Shown here piece after piece: positions 28,795 through 40,103 of a DNA stretch of 64,000 nt. Source of the DNA: Rhodovulum sp. ES.010 (GTDB lineage Bacteria; Pseudomonadota; Alphaproteobacteria; Rhodobacterales; Rhodobacteraceae); contig NZ_FSRS01000001.1 in assembly GCF_900142935.1 (NCBI RefSeq), positions 2,242,001 to 2,306,000 of the forward strand, in the 5' to 3' direction. How positions within the stretch are numbered: the first letter of the stretch is position 1; each line of letters begins with the position of its first letter. The translations under genes were made by a program, and so were the position numbers. Below the pieces are notes generated by a model. The model was not told the origin of the DNA and made no database searches. It saw only the letters and a program-made list of their open reading frames with translations.

Positions 28795-31109
28795 GGCCCG
28801 GCCCCGCGCAGCCGCTCGACGGCCATCAGCACGCGTTCCGGCGTGGCGGGTGCGTCGAGACGCGGGCATTCGCGGTAATCGGCGACGGAGGCCACGGCCA
28901 TGGAAATCGCCTCGAAGACCGACATCGCCAGCATGAAGGGCGGCTCGCCCACCGCCTTGGACCGCTTGATCGTCATCTCGCGGTTTTCCGACCAGTCGGC
29001 CAGCGTCACGTTGAAGATCGGCGGCACATCCGAGGCGAGCGGGATCTTGTAGGTGGACGGCGCGTGGGTGCGAAGCGCGCCGTGCGCGTCCCACCAGAGC
29101 TCCTCGGTGGTCAGCCAGCCCATCCCCTGGACGAACCCGCCCTCGACCTGGCCGAGATCGATGGCGGGGTTCAGCGACCGGCCCGCGTCGTGCAGGATGT
29201 CGACCCGGGTCACGCTTGTCTCGCCGGTCAGCGTGTCGACCGAGACCTCGGAACAGGCCGCGCCGTAAGCGAAGTAGTAGAACGGCCGCCCCTGCCCCGC
29301 CTCGCGGTCCCAGTGGATGTCGGGCGTGCGGTAGAACCCCGCCGCGGACAGGTGGACGCGCGCCATATAGGCCTCGTGCACGATGCGGTCGAAGGGCACG
29401 GCCTCGGCCCCGATGCGCAGCTCGCCCGGGGCGAAGCGCACCTCGCCCGGCGCGACGCCGCGGGTTTCGGCGGCGAAGGCCGCGAGGCGGGCCTTGATCT
29501 GCTCCGCGGCATCCAGCGCGGCCATGCCGTTGAGATCCGACCCCGAGGAGGCCGCGGTGGCGGAGGTGTTCGGCACCTTCTCGGTGGTGGTCTTGGTGAT
29601 GCGGATGCGGTCGATATCCACCTGGAAGGCGTCGGCCACCACCTGCGCGACCTTGGTGTTGAGCCCCTGCCCCATCTCGGTGCCGCCGTGGTTCAGGTGG
29701 ATCGAGCCGTCCTTGTAGACATGGATCAGCGCGCCGGCCTGGTTGTAATGGGTCGCGGTGAAGGAAATGCCGAACTTGACCGGGGTGAGCGCGATGCCCC
29801 TGGCGATCACCGTGCCGCGCGCGTTGTGCCTCAGGATCGCGGCGCGGCGGGCGGCGTAGTCGGCGCTCGCCTCCAGCTCGTCGACCAGGCGCGGCAGGAT
29901 GTTGTCCTCGACCCGCTGGTGATAGGGCGTGAGGTCGCGGCCCGCGCGGTAGAAATTGGCTTTCCTGACGTCGAGGGGATCGCGGCCCAGAGCGTAGGCG
30001 ATCTCCTCGACGATGCGCTCGGCGGCCATCATGCCCTGCGGACCGCCGAAGCCGCGGAAGGCGGTGTTGGAGACGGTGTCGGTCTTCACCGGGCGCGAGC
30101 GGAGCCGCACCGCGGGGTAGAAATAGCCGTTATCGGCGTGGAACAGTGCGCGGTCCGTCACCGGGCCCGAGAGGTCGGCGGAGAAGCCGCAGCGGGCGGC
30201 CACCGTGGCGTCGACGGCGTGGATGATCCCGGCCTCGTCGAAACCGACCTCGTAGTCGATCAGGACATCGTGGCGCTTGCCGGTGGCGATCATGTCCTGG
30301 TCGCGGTCGGGGCGGATCTTGACCGGGCGGTTCCAGCGCTTCGCAGCGAGTGCCGCGACCACGCAGAAGATGTTCATCTGGGTTTCCTTGCCGCCGAAGC
30401 CGCCGCCCATCCGGCGGACATTCACCACCACCGCGTTCGCCGGCACGCCCAGCACCTGGGCCACCATCTGCTGCACCTCGGTCGGGTGCTGGGTGGAGGC
30501 ATGGACCACCACCTCGTCATCCTCGCCCGGATGCGCGAAGGCGATCTGGCCTTCCAGATACATGTGGTCCTGCCCGCCCACCGTCATCCGTCCGGCAAGG
30601 CGGCGGGGCGCGGCGGCGAGCGCCGGGGCCACCGCGCCGCGTTCGAGGGTCAGGGGCGGGGTGACGTCCGGGTAGTCCGCTTCCAGCGCCTGTTCGATGC
30701 TGATCGCGGCGGGCAGCGGGTCGATTTCCGCCTCGGCCAGAAGGGCGGCGCGGCGGGCGGCGTCGCGGGTTTCGGCGATCACGGCGAAGAGCGGCTGGCC
30801 GTGGAAGGCCACCTCTTTCTCGGGGAAGACGGGTTCGTCGCGGCGGCCGGTGGGGCTGATGTCGTTGAGGCCCGGAATGTCGGCGGCCGTCAGCACACCG
30901 ACGACGCCGGGTGCGGTGCGCACCCGGGCGAGGTCGAGCCCTTTCAGGCGCCCGCGCGCCACGGTGGAGAGGCCGAGACAGGCATGGAGGGTGCCGGCGG
31001 GTTCGGGGATGTCGTCGGTATACTCGGCCCGGCCGGTGACATGCTTTTCGGCGGAGTCGTGGGCCAGGCCCCGGTGGACCGCGCCACGGATCTCGACGTC
31101 TTTCTTCAT
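28791..31109 (-). CDS. xdhB: Xanthine dehydrogenase molybdenum-binding subunit
   Basis: 772 residues from ATG 31109, which follows a G-rich binding site (GAGGGGGCGG); a longer in-frame form would run into xdhA. Aldehyde oxidase/xanthine dehydrogenase fold with GGGFGGKE (Moco contact) and FRGFGGPQG. The subunit oxidises hypoxanthine and xanthine to urate in purine breakdown. Family members with other substrates exist, but the xdhA-B-C order supports xanthine. Confidence 0.93.
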   Translation of the reverse strand: MKKDVEIRGAVHRGLAHDSAEKHVTGRAEYTDDIPEPAGTLHACLGLSTVARGRLKGLDLARVRTAPGVVGVLTAADIPGLNDISPTGRRDEPVFPEKEVAFHGQPLFAVIAETRDAARRAALLAEAEIDPLPAAISIEQALEADYPDVTPPLTLERGAVAPALAAAPRRLAGRMTVGGQDHMYLEGQIAFAHPGEDDEVVVHASTQHPTEVQQMVAQVLGVPANAVVVNVRRMGGGFGGKETQMNIFCVVAALAAKRWNRPVKIRPDRDQDMIATGKRHDVLIDYEVGFDEAGIIHAVDATVAARCGFSADLSGPVTDRALFHADNGYFYPAVRLRSRPVKTDTVSNTAFRGFGGPQGMMAAERIVEEIAYALGRDPLDVRKANFYRAGRDLTPYHQRVEDNILPRLVDELEASADYAARRAAILRHNARGTVIARGIALTPVKFGISFTATHYNQAGALIHVYKDGSIHLNHGGTEMGQGLNTKVAQVVADAFQVDIDRIRITKTTTEKVPNTSATAASSGSDLNGMAALDAAEQIKARLAAFAAETRGVAPGEVRFAPGELRIGAEAVPFDRIVHEAYMARVHLSAAGFYRTPDIHWDREAGQGRPFYYFAYGAACSEVSVDTLTGETSVTRVDILHDAGRSLNPAIDLGQVEGGFVQGMGWLTTEELWWDAHGALRTHAPSTYKIPLASDVPPIFNVTLADWSENREMTIKRSKAVGEPPFMLAMSVFEAISMAVASVADYRECPRLDAPATPERVLMAVERLRGAGP

Positions 31110-31119
31110 CGCCGCCCCC

Positions 31120-32580
31120 TCATGCCATTTCCAGCCGCGGTTCTCTGGGCCCGGGCGCGTGGTCGAGCCAGAACCGGCGGAACAGGTTTCGGGCCACGCG
31201 CATCCGGTAGTCGGCCGAGGCGCGCCAGTCGGTGAGGGGCGTGAAGTCACGGGGAAGCTCCGCGGCGGCGGCCAGCAGCGTGGCCTCGGCCCAGGGCCGG
31301 CCGACCAGCGCCGCCTCGGCATGGGCCGCGCGTTTCGGGATGCCCGCCATACCGCCGAAGGCGAGGCGGGCATCGGTGATCGTGCCGTCCTCGACGGTGA
31401 CGGCGAAGCCGGCGGCGAGTGCGGAAATGTCCTCGTCGCGGCGCTTGGAGATCTTGTAGGCGGCGTGGCGGGTGGCGGGGTCGGCGAGCGGCACGCGGAG
31501 GCTCTCGACGAACTCGCCCGGGGCGCGGTCCTGCGTGCCGTAATCGAGGAAGAAGTCTTCCAGCGGCCGGGTCCGGTGCGCCGCGCCCCGGCGCAGCGTC
31601 ACCTCGGCGCCGAGCGCGATCAGCGCGGGCGGCGTGTCGCCGATGGGCGAGCCGTTGGCGATGTTGCCCCCCAAAGTGCCCGCCGCGCGGACCTGCGGAC
31701 CGCCGATCCGGTCCCAATAGGCGGAAAGGTGCGGAAAGGCGGCCGCAAGCGCGCCTTGGGTCTCGGCATAGCTCGCCGCGGCGCCGATCCGCAGCGCGCT
31801 GCCCTCCGTCTCGATCCGGCGCAGCTCGGCCAGATGGCCGATGAAGATCGCGGGCGAGATCGGCCGCAGCGCCTTGGTGACCCAGAGCCCGACATCCGTG
31901 GCGCCCGCGACGATGGTGGCCTCGGGGTGCTGGTCCAGCAGGGCGGCGAGATCGTCGACATCGGCGGGCAGGATCGCCCGGCTGCCCGCGCGCGCGACCT
32001 CGGCGCGCGCCCCGTCGGCGAGCGCGGCGAGGCGGGCGCGGGTATCGGCGCGGCCGGTCTCCAGAGGGTCGGCGGCGGGGTCGCCGAAGCCGGCCATCGC
32101 GCGGGCGGCGCGCAGGATAGGGGCGTAGCCGGTGCAGCGGCAGAGATTGCCCTGCAGCGCGGTGACGATCTGGGCGTCGGTGGGCGCAGGCGTCGAGAGC
32201 CGCAGCGCGGCCAGCGCCATGACGATGCCCGGCGTGCAGAAGCCGCACTGGCTGCCGTGATGGGCGACCATCGCCTGCTGGACCGGGTGCAGCCCGCCGC
32301 CCGCCCCGGCCAGATGCTCGACGGTCACCACGGCACAGCCGTCGAGCGTGGCCAGCGGGCGGATGCAGGCATTGACGGGCTCGTAGACCAGATCGCCCTC
32401 GGCCAGCCGACCCACCAGAACCGTGCAGGCGCCGCAATCGCCCTCGGCGCAGCCCTCCTTGGTGCCGGTCAGGCGGCGGGCGAGGCGGAGGAAATCGAGC
32501 GCCATGTCCTCGGCGCCGACCTCCGTCAGCCGGACCTCGTCCCCGTTCAGCAGGAATCGGATTTCCCGACGTGACCCCAT
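31120..32580 (-). CDS. xdhA: Xanthine dehydrogenase small subunit (2Fe-2S and FAD)
   Basis: 486 residues. Two [2Fe-2S] clusters: GCAEGDCGACTV near residues 44-55, and CGFCTPG with NLCRCTGY near 107-150. The FAD domain follows (AGATDVGLW, and LGGNIANGSPIGD). It passes electrons from the Mo centre to NAD+. First gene of xdhABC; its promoter must lie in 32581-32710, between it and the groEL terminator. Confidence 0.94.
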   Translation of the reverse strand: MGSRREIRFLLNGDEVRLTEVGAEDMALDFLRLARRLTGTKEGCAEGDCGACTVLVGRLAEGDLVYEPVNACIRPLATLDGCAVVTVEHLAGAGGGLHPVQQAMVAHHGSQCGFCTPGIVMALAALRLSTPAPTDAQIVTALQGNLCRCTGYAPILRAARAMAGFGDPAADPLETGRADTRARLAALADGARAEVARAGSRAILPADVDDLAALLDQHPEATIVAGATDVGLWVTKALRPISPAIFIGHLAELRRIETEGSALRIGAAASYAETQGALAAAFPHLSAYWDRIGGPQVRAAGTLGGNIANGSPIGDTPPALIALGAEVTLRRGAAHRTRPLEDFFLDYGTQDRAPGEFVESLRVPLADPATRHAAYKISKRRDEDISALAAGFAVTVEDGTITDARLAFGGMAGIPKRAAHAEAALVGRPWAEATLLAAAAELPRDFTPLTDWRASADYRMRVARNLFRRFWLDHAPGPREPRLEMA

Positions 32581-32710
32581 GGCGCGTTCCTCCGTTCCCC
32601 TCAGTGTAGGGCGGGAAACGCATCCGTGAAACAGAGGCTTTCGCAGGTGCGGGCCCGGGGCGCCCCGCCCTGCCCGCCCGGGCGTCACGCATGCCCGTTT
32701 CGCAGGCCGA

Positions 32711-32742
32711 ATAAAAAAGGGGCCGCGCGGACGCGGCCCCTT
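32711..32742 (-). terminator. Rho-independent terminator of groESL
   Basis: 11-bp stem AAGGGGCCGCG/CGCGGCCCCTT with a 4-base loop, followed on the minus strand by a run of six Ts (AAAAAA at 32713-32718 on the plus strand). Located 24 bases after the groEL stop. Classic form. Confidence 0.9.
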
Positions 32743-32765
32743 CCGATAGGTTCCGAAGGATCGGC

Positions 32766-34743
<1,978 letters not shown>

Positions 34744-34775
34744 CTTCGAACGCTCCTTGGTTCAGATGTGAACGG

Positions 34776-34802
34776 TTGTCACTCGCACTCCATGAGTGCT
34801 AA
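34776..34802 (-). promoter_or_regulatory. CIRCE element (HrcA operator) of groESL
   Basis: TTGTCACTC-N9-GAGTGCTAA on the plus strand, against the consensus TTAGCACTC-N9-GAGTGCTAA: the right arm is perfect and the left arm has two mismatches. It lies between the groES promoter and the groES start, where HrcA binding would block transcription. Confidence 0.9.
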
Positions 34803-34809
34803 CGACGCC

Positions 34810-34838
34810 GAGATAGGCGGCAGCCGTTGCCCTGTCAA
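34810..34838 (-). promoter_or_regulatory. groESL promoter
   Basis: On the minus strand TTGACA (34838-34833), 17-base spacer, TATCTC (34815-34810). This is a near-consensus housekeeping promoter placed so that the start site falls at or in the CIRCE element. Confidence 0.85.
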
Positions 34839-35013
34839 GCGCCCCGCTCACGAAAAAAAGCGCGCCCGAGAGCGGGCCGCGCGGGGGCCGGCCGGAGCGC
34901 CGGGACACCGGCCCATGCCGCAGCGCAGAAAACCCCGGACGCCCGGGTGACAAGGCCCCGCACCCCCTCTATAAGGGCGCCGGATCCTGACCCTACGAAC
35001 CGGACGCATTCCC

Positions 35014-35934
35014 ATGACAATCAAGATTTTCGGCCACAAGGCCCCCGACACCGATTCCACCGGCGCGCCGCTGATCTGGGCGTGGTATCTCACCGAGATC
35101 AAGGGCGAGACGGCCGAAGCCAAGCTGCTGGGCGAGCCCAACACCGAAGCGAAATTCGTGCTGGAGCGCTGGGGCTTCGACCAGCCGGAGATCATCGCGG
35201 ACGTGGCGCCGGGCGAGGACGTGATCGTCGTCGACACCAACAACCCGGCCGAGCTGCCCGCGAAGATCAACGAGGCCAACGTGCGGGCGCTGATCGACCA
35301 TCACATGCTGGTCGGCGGGCTCAAGACGCGCCAGCCCATCGACATCACCGTCCGCCCCGTCGCCTGCACCGCCACGATCATGCACGACCTGATGGGCGCG
35401 GATGCCGCCAAGATGCCCGAGAAGATCAAGGGCGCGATGCTGTCCTGCATCCTCAGCGACACGCTGGAATTCCGCTCGCCCACCACGACCGATACCGACA
35501 AGGCGCTGGCCGAGACGCTGGCGGCCGACCTGGACGTGTCGATCTCGGACTACGCGGCCGAGATGTTCGCGGCCAAGTCGGACGTGTCGGCGTTTTCCGA
35601 TGCCGAACTGCTGCGCATGGACTCCAAGGAATACGAGGTCGGCGGCAAGAAATTCCGGGTTTCCGTTCTGGAAACGACCTCGCCCGCCACGGTGCTGGAG
35701 CGCAAGGCGAGCCTGATGGAGAGCATGAAGGCGGTCGCGGCCGAGGACGGCGTCGACCAGGTGCTGCTGTTCGTCGTGGACATCCTGCGCGAGGAGGCCA
35801 CGCTGCTGGTGCCGAACGACCTGGTGAAGAGCCTGGCCGAGAAGAGCTTTGCGGCCAAGGTCGCGGGCGACACCGTGGTGCTGCCCGGCATCGTCAGCCG
35901 GAAAAAGCAGATCCTGCCGAACCTGCAAGTCTGA
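35014..35934 (+). CDS. ppaC: Manganese-dependent inorganic pyrophosphatase (family II)
   Basis: 306 residues. DHH-family motifs: GHKAPDTDS at the N-terminus, VVDTNN, and LIDHHM; the C-terminal DHHA2 domain ends with SRKKQILPNL. It hydrolyses pyrophosphate using Mn2+ or Co2+. Family II enzymes are the less common type in proteobacteria. A terminator-like hairpin follows the stop. Confidence 0.96.
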   Translation: MTIKIFGHKAPDTDSTGAPLIWAWYLTEIKGETAEAKLLGEPNTEAKFVLERWGFDQPEIIADVAPGEDVIVVDTNNPAELPAKINEANVRALIDHHMLVGGLKTRQPIDITVRPVACTATIMHDLMGADAAKMPEKIKGAMLSCILSDTLEFRSPTTTDTDKALAETLAADLDVSISDYAAEMFAAKSDVSAFSDAELLRMDSKEYEVGGKKFRVSVLETTSPATVLERKASLMESMKAVAAEDGVDQVLLFVVDILREEATLLVPNDLVKSLAEKSFAAKVAGDTVVLPGIVSRKKQILPNLQV

Positions 35935-35942
35935 CCCATCCC

Positions 35943-35968
35943 GGGCGCCCCGCCGGGCGCCCGCTTTT
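35943..35968 (+). terminator. Terminator-like hairpin after ppaC
   Basis: Two copies of the self-complementary GGGCGCCC (35943-35950 and 35955-35962) form an 8-bp stem with loop CGCC, followed by CGCTTTT shortly after. The next gene begins 13 bases later, so the element may also act as leader for it. Confidence 0.65.
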
Positions 35969-35980
35969 CGAGGACCGCCC

Positions 35981-36850
35981 ATGACCCGGATCATCGACCG
36001 CCTCGACGAGGTGTCGGGCCGCTACGATGCGCTTTTCGTCGACCTCTGGGGGTGCCTGCATAACGGGCGCGAAGCGTTCCCCGCGGCGGTCTCCGCGCTG
36101 CAGCGCTACAAGGCCGGCGGGGGCGCGGTGGTGCTGCTGACCAACGCGCCGCGGCCGCGCGAGGACGTCGAGGCGCAACTCGCCCGGCTGGAGGTGCCGC
36201 GCGATTGCTGGGACAGCATCGCCACCTCGGGCGACGCGGCGCGGGCGGCGATGTTGCGCGGCGCGGTCGGGCGCAAGGTCTGGTACATGGGAACGGAAGC
36301 CGACCTCACGTTCTTCGAGCCGCTGCATATCATCGAGGACCCGGTGGCGGTCGAGCGCGTGTCGCTCGACGAGGCCGAGGGAATCGTCTGCACCGGCCCG
36401 TTCGACACCCATGCCGACCCGGCCGAGCTGCGCCCGCAATTGCTGTTCGCCAAGCAGAAGGGGCTGAAGCTTCTCTGCGCGAATCCCGACCTCGTGGTGG
36501 ACCGGGGCGAGGTGCGCGAATACTGCGCCGGCGCGGTGGCGCGGCTTTACGAGGAGATGGGCGGCGAGAGCCTGTATTTCGGCAAACCCCAGCCCGCGAT
36601 CTACGACCTCGCCCGGCAGCGCCTGGCCGAGGTCGCCGACGTCCCCGAGCACGCGATTCTCTGCATCGGCGACGGGATCGCAACCGATATCCGCGGCGCG
36701 CTTGGCGAGGACCTCGATTCGCTGTTCGTCACCGGCGGGCTCGCGGCGGCCGAAACCCGCACGACCCGCGACCCGAACCCCGCCGCGCTGTCGGCCTACC
36801 TGTCGCGCGAGATGGCCAGCCCGACCTACGCGATGGGCTTTCTGCGCTGA
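35981..36850 (+). CDS. HAD-superfamily hydrolase (subfamily IIA, TIGR01459-like)
   Basis: 289 residues. HAD motif I is DLWGCLHNG: the nucleophile Asp is followed by LWG, with the second Asp replaced by Gly as far as I can align, which is typical of this alphaproteobacterial subgroup. Motif II is LLTNAPRP; motif III/IV covers FGKPQPAIYD and CIGDGIATDIRGA. Likely a phosphatase of small phosphorylated metabolites (NagD-like); substrate unknown. It is 46 bases after ppaC. Confidence 0.85.
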   Translation: MTRIIDRLDEVSGRYDALFVDLWGCLHNGREAFPAAVSALQRYKAGGGAVVLLTNAPRPREDVEAQLARLEVPRDCWDSIATSGDAARAAMLRGAVGRKVWYMGTEADLTFFEPLHIIEDPVAVERVSLDEAEGIVCTGPFDTHADPAELRPQLLFAKQKGLKLLCANPDLVVDRGEVREYCAGAVARLYEEMGGESLYFGKPQPAIYDLARQRLAEVADVPEHAILCIGDGIATDIRGALGEDLDSLFVTGGLAAAETRTTRDPNPAALSAYLSREMASPTYAMGFLR

Positions 36851-36985
36851 ACGCCGGGCGGGCGGCGGCCAGAAGGACCGGGGCAGCAAGGGATCGCACG
36901 GGGCGACCGTAGCAGGGCCGCCCCCATGCGGCGAAACAAAGTTGCGACAGTCGGCGCTGCTGTAACGATATATTACTCTTCGTCG

Positions 36986-37014
36986 TTGCACGCTTCCGGG
37001 CGCTTCGCTATGCT
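36986..37014 (+). promoter_or_regulatory. Sigma-70-type promoter of the maoC-ribF run
   Basis: TTGCAC, 17-base spacer, TATGCT, ending 33 bases before the maoC ATG. Good match to the housekeeping consensus. The same 197-bp gap has an AT-rich patch (ACGATATATTACTC, 36965-36978) just upstream that could act as UP element. Confidence 0.75.
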
Positions 37015-37047
37015 GCGCCGCAACATCGGATACCGGGAGACCGGCAA

Positions 37048-37491
37048 ATGCTGGACAACATGCCACGCGGAACGATTTGCATCGAGGACCTCGAGATCGG
37101 CATGATCCGCCATCTCAGGAAAGAGGTCACCGACCGGGATATCGAGCTTTTCGCCGAGGTGTCGACCGACCGGAACCCGGTGCATCTGGACGAAGACTAC
37201 GCGATGGAGACCATCTTCGAGGGCCGCATTGCGCACGGGATGCTGACCGCGGGGCTGATCTCGGCGGTGATCGGCGAGCAGTTGCCCGGCCACGGCACGA
37301 TCTACATGGGCCAGAGCCTGAAATTCCTCGCCCCCGTGCGCCCCGGCGACGTGGTGGTGGCCGAGGTCGAGGTGGTGGCCATCGACTACGGAAAGCGCCG
37401 GGTCACGCTGGACACCCGCTGCCTTGTCGACGGCAAGCCGGTGCTCAAGGGCGAGGCCACGGTTCTGGCGCCGACCAAGAAATTCGATTGA
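37048..37491 (+). CDS. MaoC-like (R)-specific enoyl-CoA hydratase
   Basis: 147 residues, single hot-dog domain. The hydratase-2 motif is seen as FAEVSTDRNPVHLDEDYA, with Asp and His of the catalytic pair, followed by GRIAHGML. It resembles PhaJ, which makes (R)-3-hydroxyacyl-CoA from enoyl-CoA. No polyhydroxyalkanoate genes are nearby, so the pathway is not fixed by context. Confidence 0.88.
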   Translation: MLDNMPRGTICIEDLEIGMIRHLRKEVTDRDIELFAEVSTDRNPVHLDEDYAMETIFEGRIAHGMLTAGLISAVIGEQLPGHGTIYMGQSLKFLAPVRPGDVVVAEVEVVAIDYGKRRVTLDTRCLVDGKPVLKGEATVLAPTKKFD

Positions 37492-37523
37492 CGCCGCGCT
37501 GCCCCCGGTGCAATCGGGGGCCG

Positions 37524-38483
37524 ATGCAGACCTTCACCACATGGGCCGGCGCCCCCCATGGCGAACGCGCGGCGGTGGCCGCGATCGGCAATTTCGACGG
37601 GGTGCACCTGGGCCACCGCGCGGTCATCGAGGCGGCGCGCGCCGAGGCCGAACGTCATGGCGTGCCGCTGGGCGTGCTGACCTTCGAGCCGCACCCGCGC
37701 GAATACTTTACCCCCGACGCCGCGCCGTTCCGGCTGATGAACGCCGAGGCGCGCGCGAACCGGCTGGCCAAGCTCGGGATCGACCACCTCTACGTGCTGC
37801 CCTTCGACGCCAAGCTCGCGGGGCTCACGCCCGAAGCCTTCGCCCGCGAGGTGCTGCACGAGGGGCTGGGCCTGAGCCATGTGATGGTCGGGCGCGACTT
37901 CTGCTTCGGCAAGGGGCGCACGGGCAACGTGGCCGACCTCAAGCGGTTCGGCGACGACCTGGGCTTTCGGGTGACATCGGTCGACCTCTTGGCGAATGAC
38001 GGGGTCGAGGTGTCGTCGACGGCGATCCGCGGGGCGCTGACCGACGGCCGGCCGGGCGACGCGGCGCGCATGCTGGGGCACTGGCACCGGATCGAGGGCG
38101 AAGTGCTGCATGGCGACGCGCGCGGGCGGGCGCTGGGCTATCCGACGGCGAACATGTCGACCCACGGGCTGCACCGGCCGCGCTTCGGGGTCTACGCGGT
38201 CAAGGTGGACGTGCTGTCCGGCCCGCATGCGGGAAGCTATGACGCGGCCGCCTCGATCGGCGTGCGGCCGATGTTCGGCGAGAACGTCCCCAATTGCGAA
38301 ACCTATCTCTTCGACTTCGAGGGCGATCTTTACGGCACGCACCTGTCGGTGGCGCTGGTCGAGTTCCTGCGCGACGAGCTGCGCTTCGACAGCCTCAACG
38401 CGCTGGTGGACCAGATGGACCGCGACTGCGCGCGCGCCCGCGAAATCCTGGCCCAGGAACCGCCCATCCCCTGGCGGCCGTGA
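37524..38483 (+). CDS. ribF: Bifunctional riboflavin kinase/FAD synthetase
   Basis: 319 residues. The N-terminal adenylyltransferase has GNFDGVHLGH and EVSSTAIR; the C-terminal flavokinase has GRALGYPTANM. It makes FMN and then FAD from riboflavin. The hairpin-like GCCCCCGGTG...CGGGGGC (37501-37522) just before the start may set translation. Confidence 0.96.
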   Translation: MQTFTTWAGAPHGERAAVAAIGNFDGVHLGHRAVIEAARAEAERHGVPLGVLTFEPHPREYFTPDAAPFRLMNAEARANRLAKLGIDHLYVLPFDAKLAGLTPEAFAREVLHEGLGLSHVMVGRDFCFGKGRTGNVADLKRFGDDLGFRVTSVDLLANDGVEVSSTAIRGALTDGRPGDAARMLGHWHRIEGEVLHGDARGRALGYPTANMSTHGLHRPRFGVYAVKVDVLSGPHAGSYDAAASIGVRPMFGENVPNCETYLFDFEGDLYGTHLSVALVEFLRDELRFDSLNALVDQMDRDCARAREILAQEPPIPWRP

Positions 38484-38488
38484 CCGCG

Positions 38489-38959
38489 ATGACCGACCCC
38501 ATCGACCGCACCGGCCTGCGCCCCCGTTTCTGGGAACGGGTGCCGCTGAAGAAGATGACCGCGCGGGAATGGGAGGCGCTCTGCGACGGCTGCGGCAAGT
38601 GCTGCCTGAACAAGCTGGAGGACGCCGATACCGGCGAAGTCGTCTTCACCCGCGTCGCCTGCCGGCTCTTGGACGACGAGACCTGCCGCTGCGCGCATTA
38701 CGACGTGCGCAAATCCATCGTGCCGGAATGCGTCGTGCTGAAGCCCTCGAACATCGCCGAGATCGCCTACTGGATGCCGGCGACCTGCGCCTATCGGCTG
38801 CTGTGGGAGGGCAAGCCGCTTTTCGACTGGCACCCGCTGATCTCGGACGATCCGGAAACCGTGCACCGGGCGGGCGTATCGGTAAGGGGATGGACAGTGC
38901 CGGAGTTCGATATTCCGGTCGAGGAGTGGGAAGACCACGTGATCGAAGAGGAGCCTTGA
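38489..38959 (+). CDS. YcgN/UPF0260-type cysteine-cluster protein
   Basis: 156 residues. The cluster CDGCGKCC near residues 32-39, further Cys in ACRLL and CRCAHY, and later ECVVL and ATCAYR suggest a metal or Fe-S site (UPF0153/UPF0260 family). Function unknown in the family. It begins six bases after ribF. A GTG nine bases upstream is an alternative start. Confidence 0.88.
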   Translation: MTDPIDRTGLRPRFWERVPLKKMTAREWEALCDGCGKCCLNKLEDADTGEVVFTRVACRLLDDETCRCAHYDVRKSIVPECVVLKPSNIAEIAYWMPATCAYRLLWEGKPLFDWHPLISDDPETVHRAGVSVRGWTVPEFDIPVEEWEDHVIEEEP

Positions 38960-38963
38960 GCCC

Positions 38964-40058
38964 ATGCATTTCGCCTCCGACAACAGCTCGCCCGTGCCGC
39001 CCCAGGTGCTGGAGGCGCTGATCGAGGCCAATCACGGCCACGCCATGCCCTATGGCGCCGATCACGTGACCGCGGAAGTGCAGGACAGGGTCCGCGACGC
39101 CTTCGAGGCGCCCGAGGCGGCGGTTTACCTCGTGGCCACGGGCACCGCGGCGAACGCGCTGGCGCTGGCCTGTCTCTGCCCGCCCTGGGCGACGGTCTTC
39201 TGCCACCGCAACGCCCATGTCGAAGAGGACGAATGCGGCGCGCCGGAATTCTACACCGGCGGCGCCAAGCTGACGCTGCTGGAGGGCGCCGACGCCAAGA
39301 TCGCCCCGGACGCGCTGGAACGCGCCATCGGGTTCACCGCGCGAGCGGGGGTGCATAACGTGCAGCGCGGCGCGGTCTCGATCACCAACGCGACCGAGGC
39401 GGGCGCGGTCTACACGCCCGACGAGGTCGCCGCGATCTGCGGCGTGGCGCGCGCCGCCGGCCTGCCGGTACACATGGACGGCGCACGGTTCGGCAACGCG
39501 GTCGTGCGCGCCGGCTGCACACCGGCCGAGATGACCTGGAAGGCGGGCGTCGACGTCCTGACCTTCGGCGGCACCAAGAACGGGCTGATGGGGGTGGAGG
39601 CGGTGGTGCTGTTCGACCCCACCCGCGCCTGGGAGTTCGAGCTGCGGCGCAAGCGCGGCGGGCACCTGTTCTCGAAACACCGCTATCTCTCGGCGCAGAT
39701 GGCGGCCTACATGAAGGACGACCTGTGGCTGAAGCTCGCGGGCCGCGCCAACGAGGCGGCGACGCGGCTGTCGGACGGGCTGGCCGCGCTGCCCGGGGCC
39801 ACGCTTCTGCATCCGACCGAGGCCAATTCCGTCTTCGCCGCCTGGCCGCGCGAGGGACATCGGCGGGCGCAGAAGGACGGCGCGCAATACTATCTCTGGC
39901 CGATGGACCAAACGCTCGACGGGCCCGGCGACGTGCCGCTTTCGGCGCGGCTGGTCTGTTCGTGGTGCACCACCGACGAGGAGATCGACGCGTTCCTGGC
40001 GCTTGTCGACGGCGGCGAAGAGCCCGATCCGGTGCATGTTCCGAACGGCAACGGCTAG
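38964..40058 (+). CDS. ltaE: Low-specificity threonine aldolase
   Basis: 364 residues, fold-type I PLP enzyme of the beta-eliminating lyase family. The aspartate for the cofactor lies in VHMDGARFGNA and the Schiff-base lysine in FGGTKNGLMG. It splits threonine (and allo-threonine) to glycine and acetaldehyde. Starts four bases after the YcgN-like gene, so the four genes from maoC on may be one transcript. Confidence 0.93.
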   Translation: MHFASDNSSPVPPQVLEALIEANHGHAMPYGADHVTAEVQDRVRDAFEAPEAAVYLVATGTAANALALACLCPPWATVFCHRNAHVEEDECGAPEFYTGGAKLTLLEGADAKIAPDALERAIGFTARAGVHNVQRGAVSITNATEAGAVYTPDEVAAICGVARAAGLPVHMDGARFGNAVVRAGCTPAEMTWKAGVDVLTFGGTKNGLMGVEAVVLFDPTRAWEFELRRKRGGHLFSKHRYLSAQMAAYMKDDLWLKLAGRANEAATRLSDGLAALPGATLLHPTEANSVFAAWPREGHRRAQKDGAQYYLWPMDQTLDGPGDVPLSARLVCSWCTTDEEIDAFLALVDGGEEPDPVHVPNGNG

Positions 40059-40103
40059 TCCGGCCCGGCCCCGTGGCCCCTGCCCGGAGGCCGCGGGGGC
40101 GGC

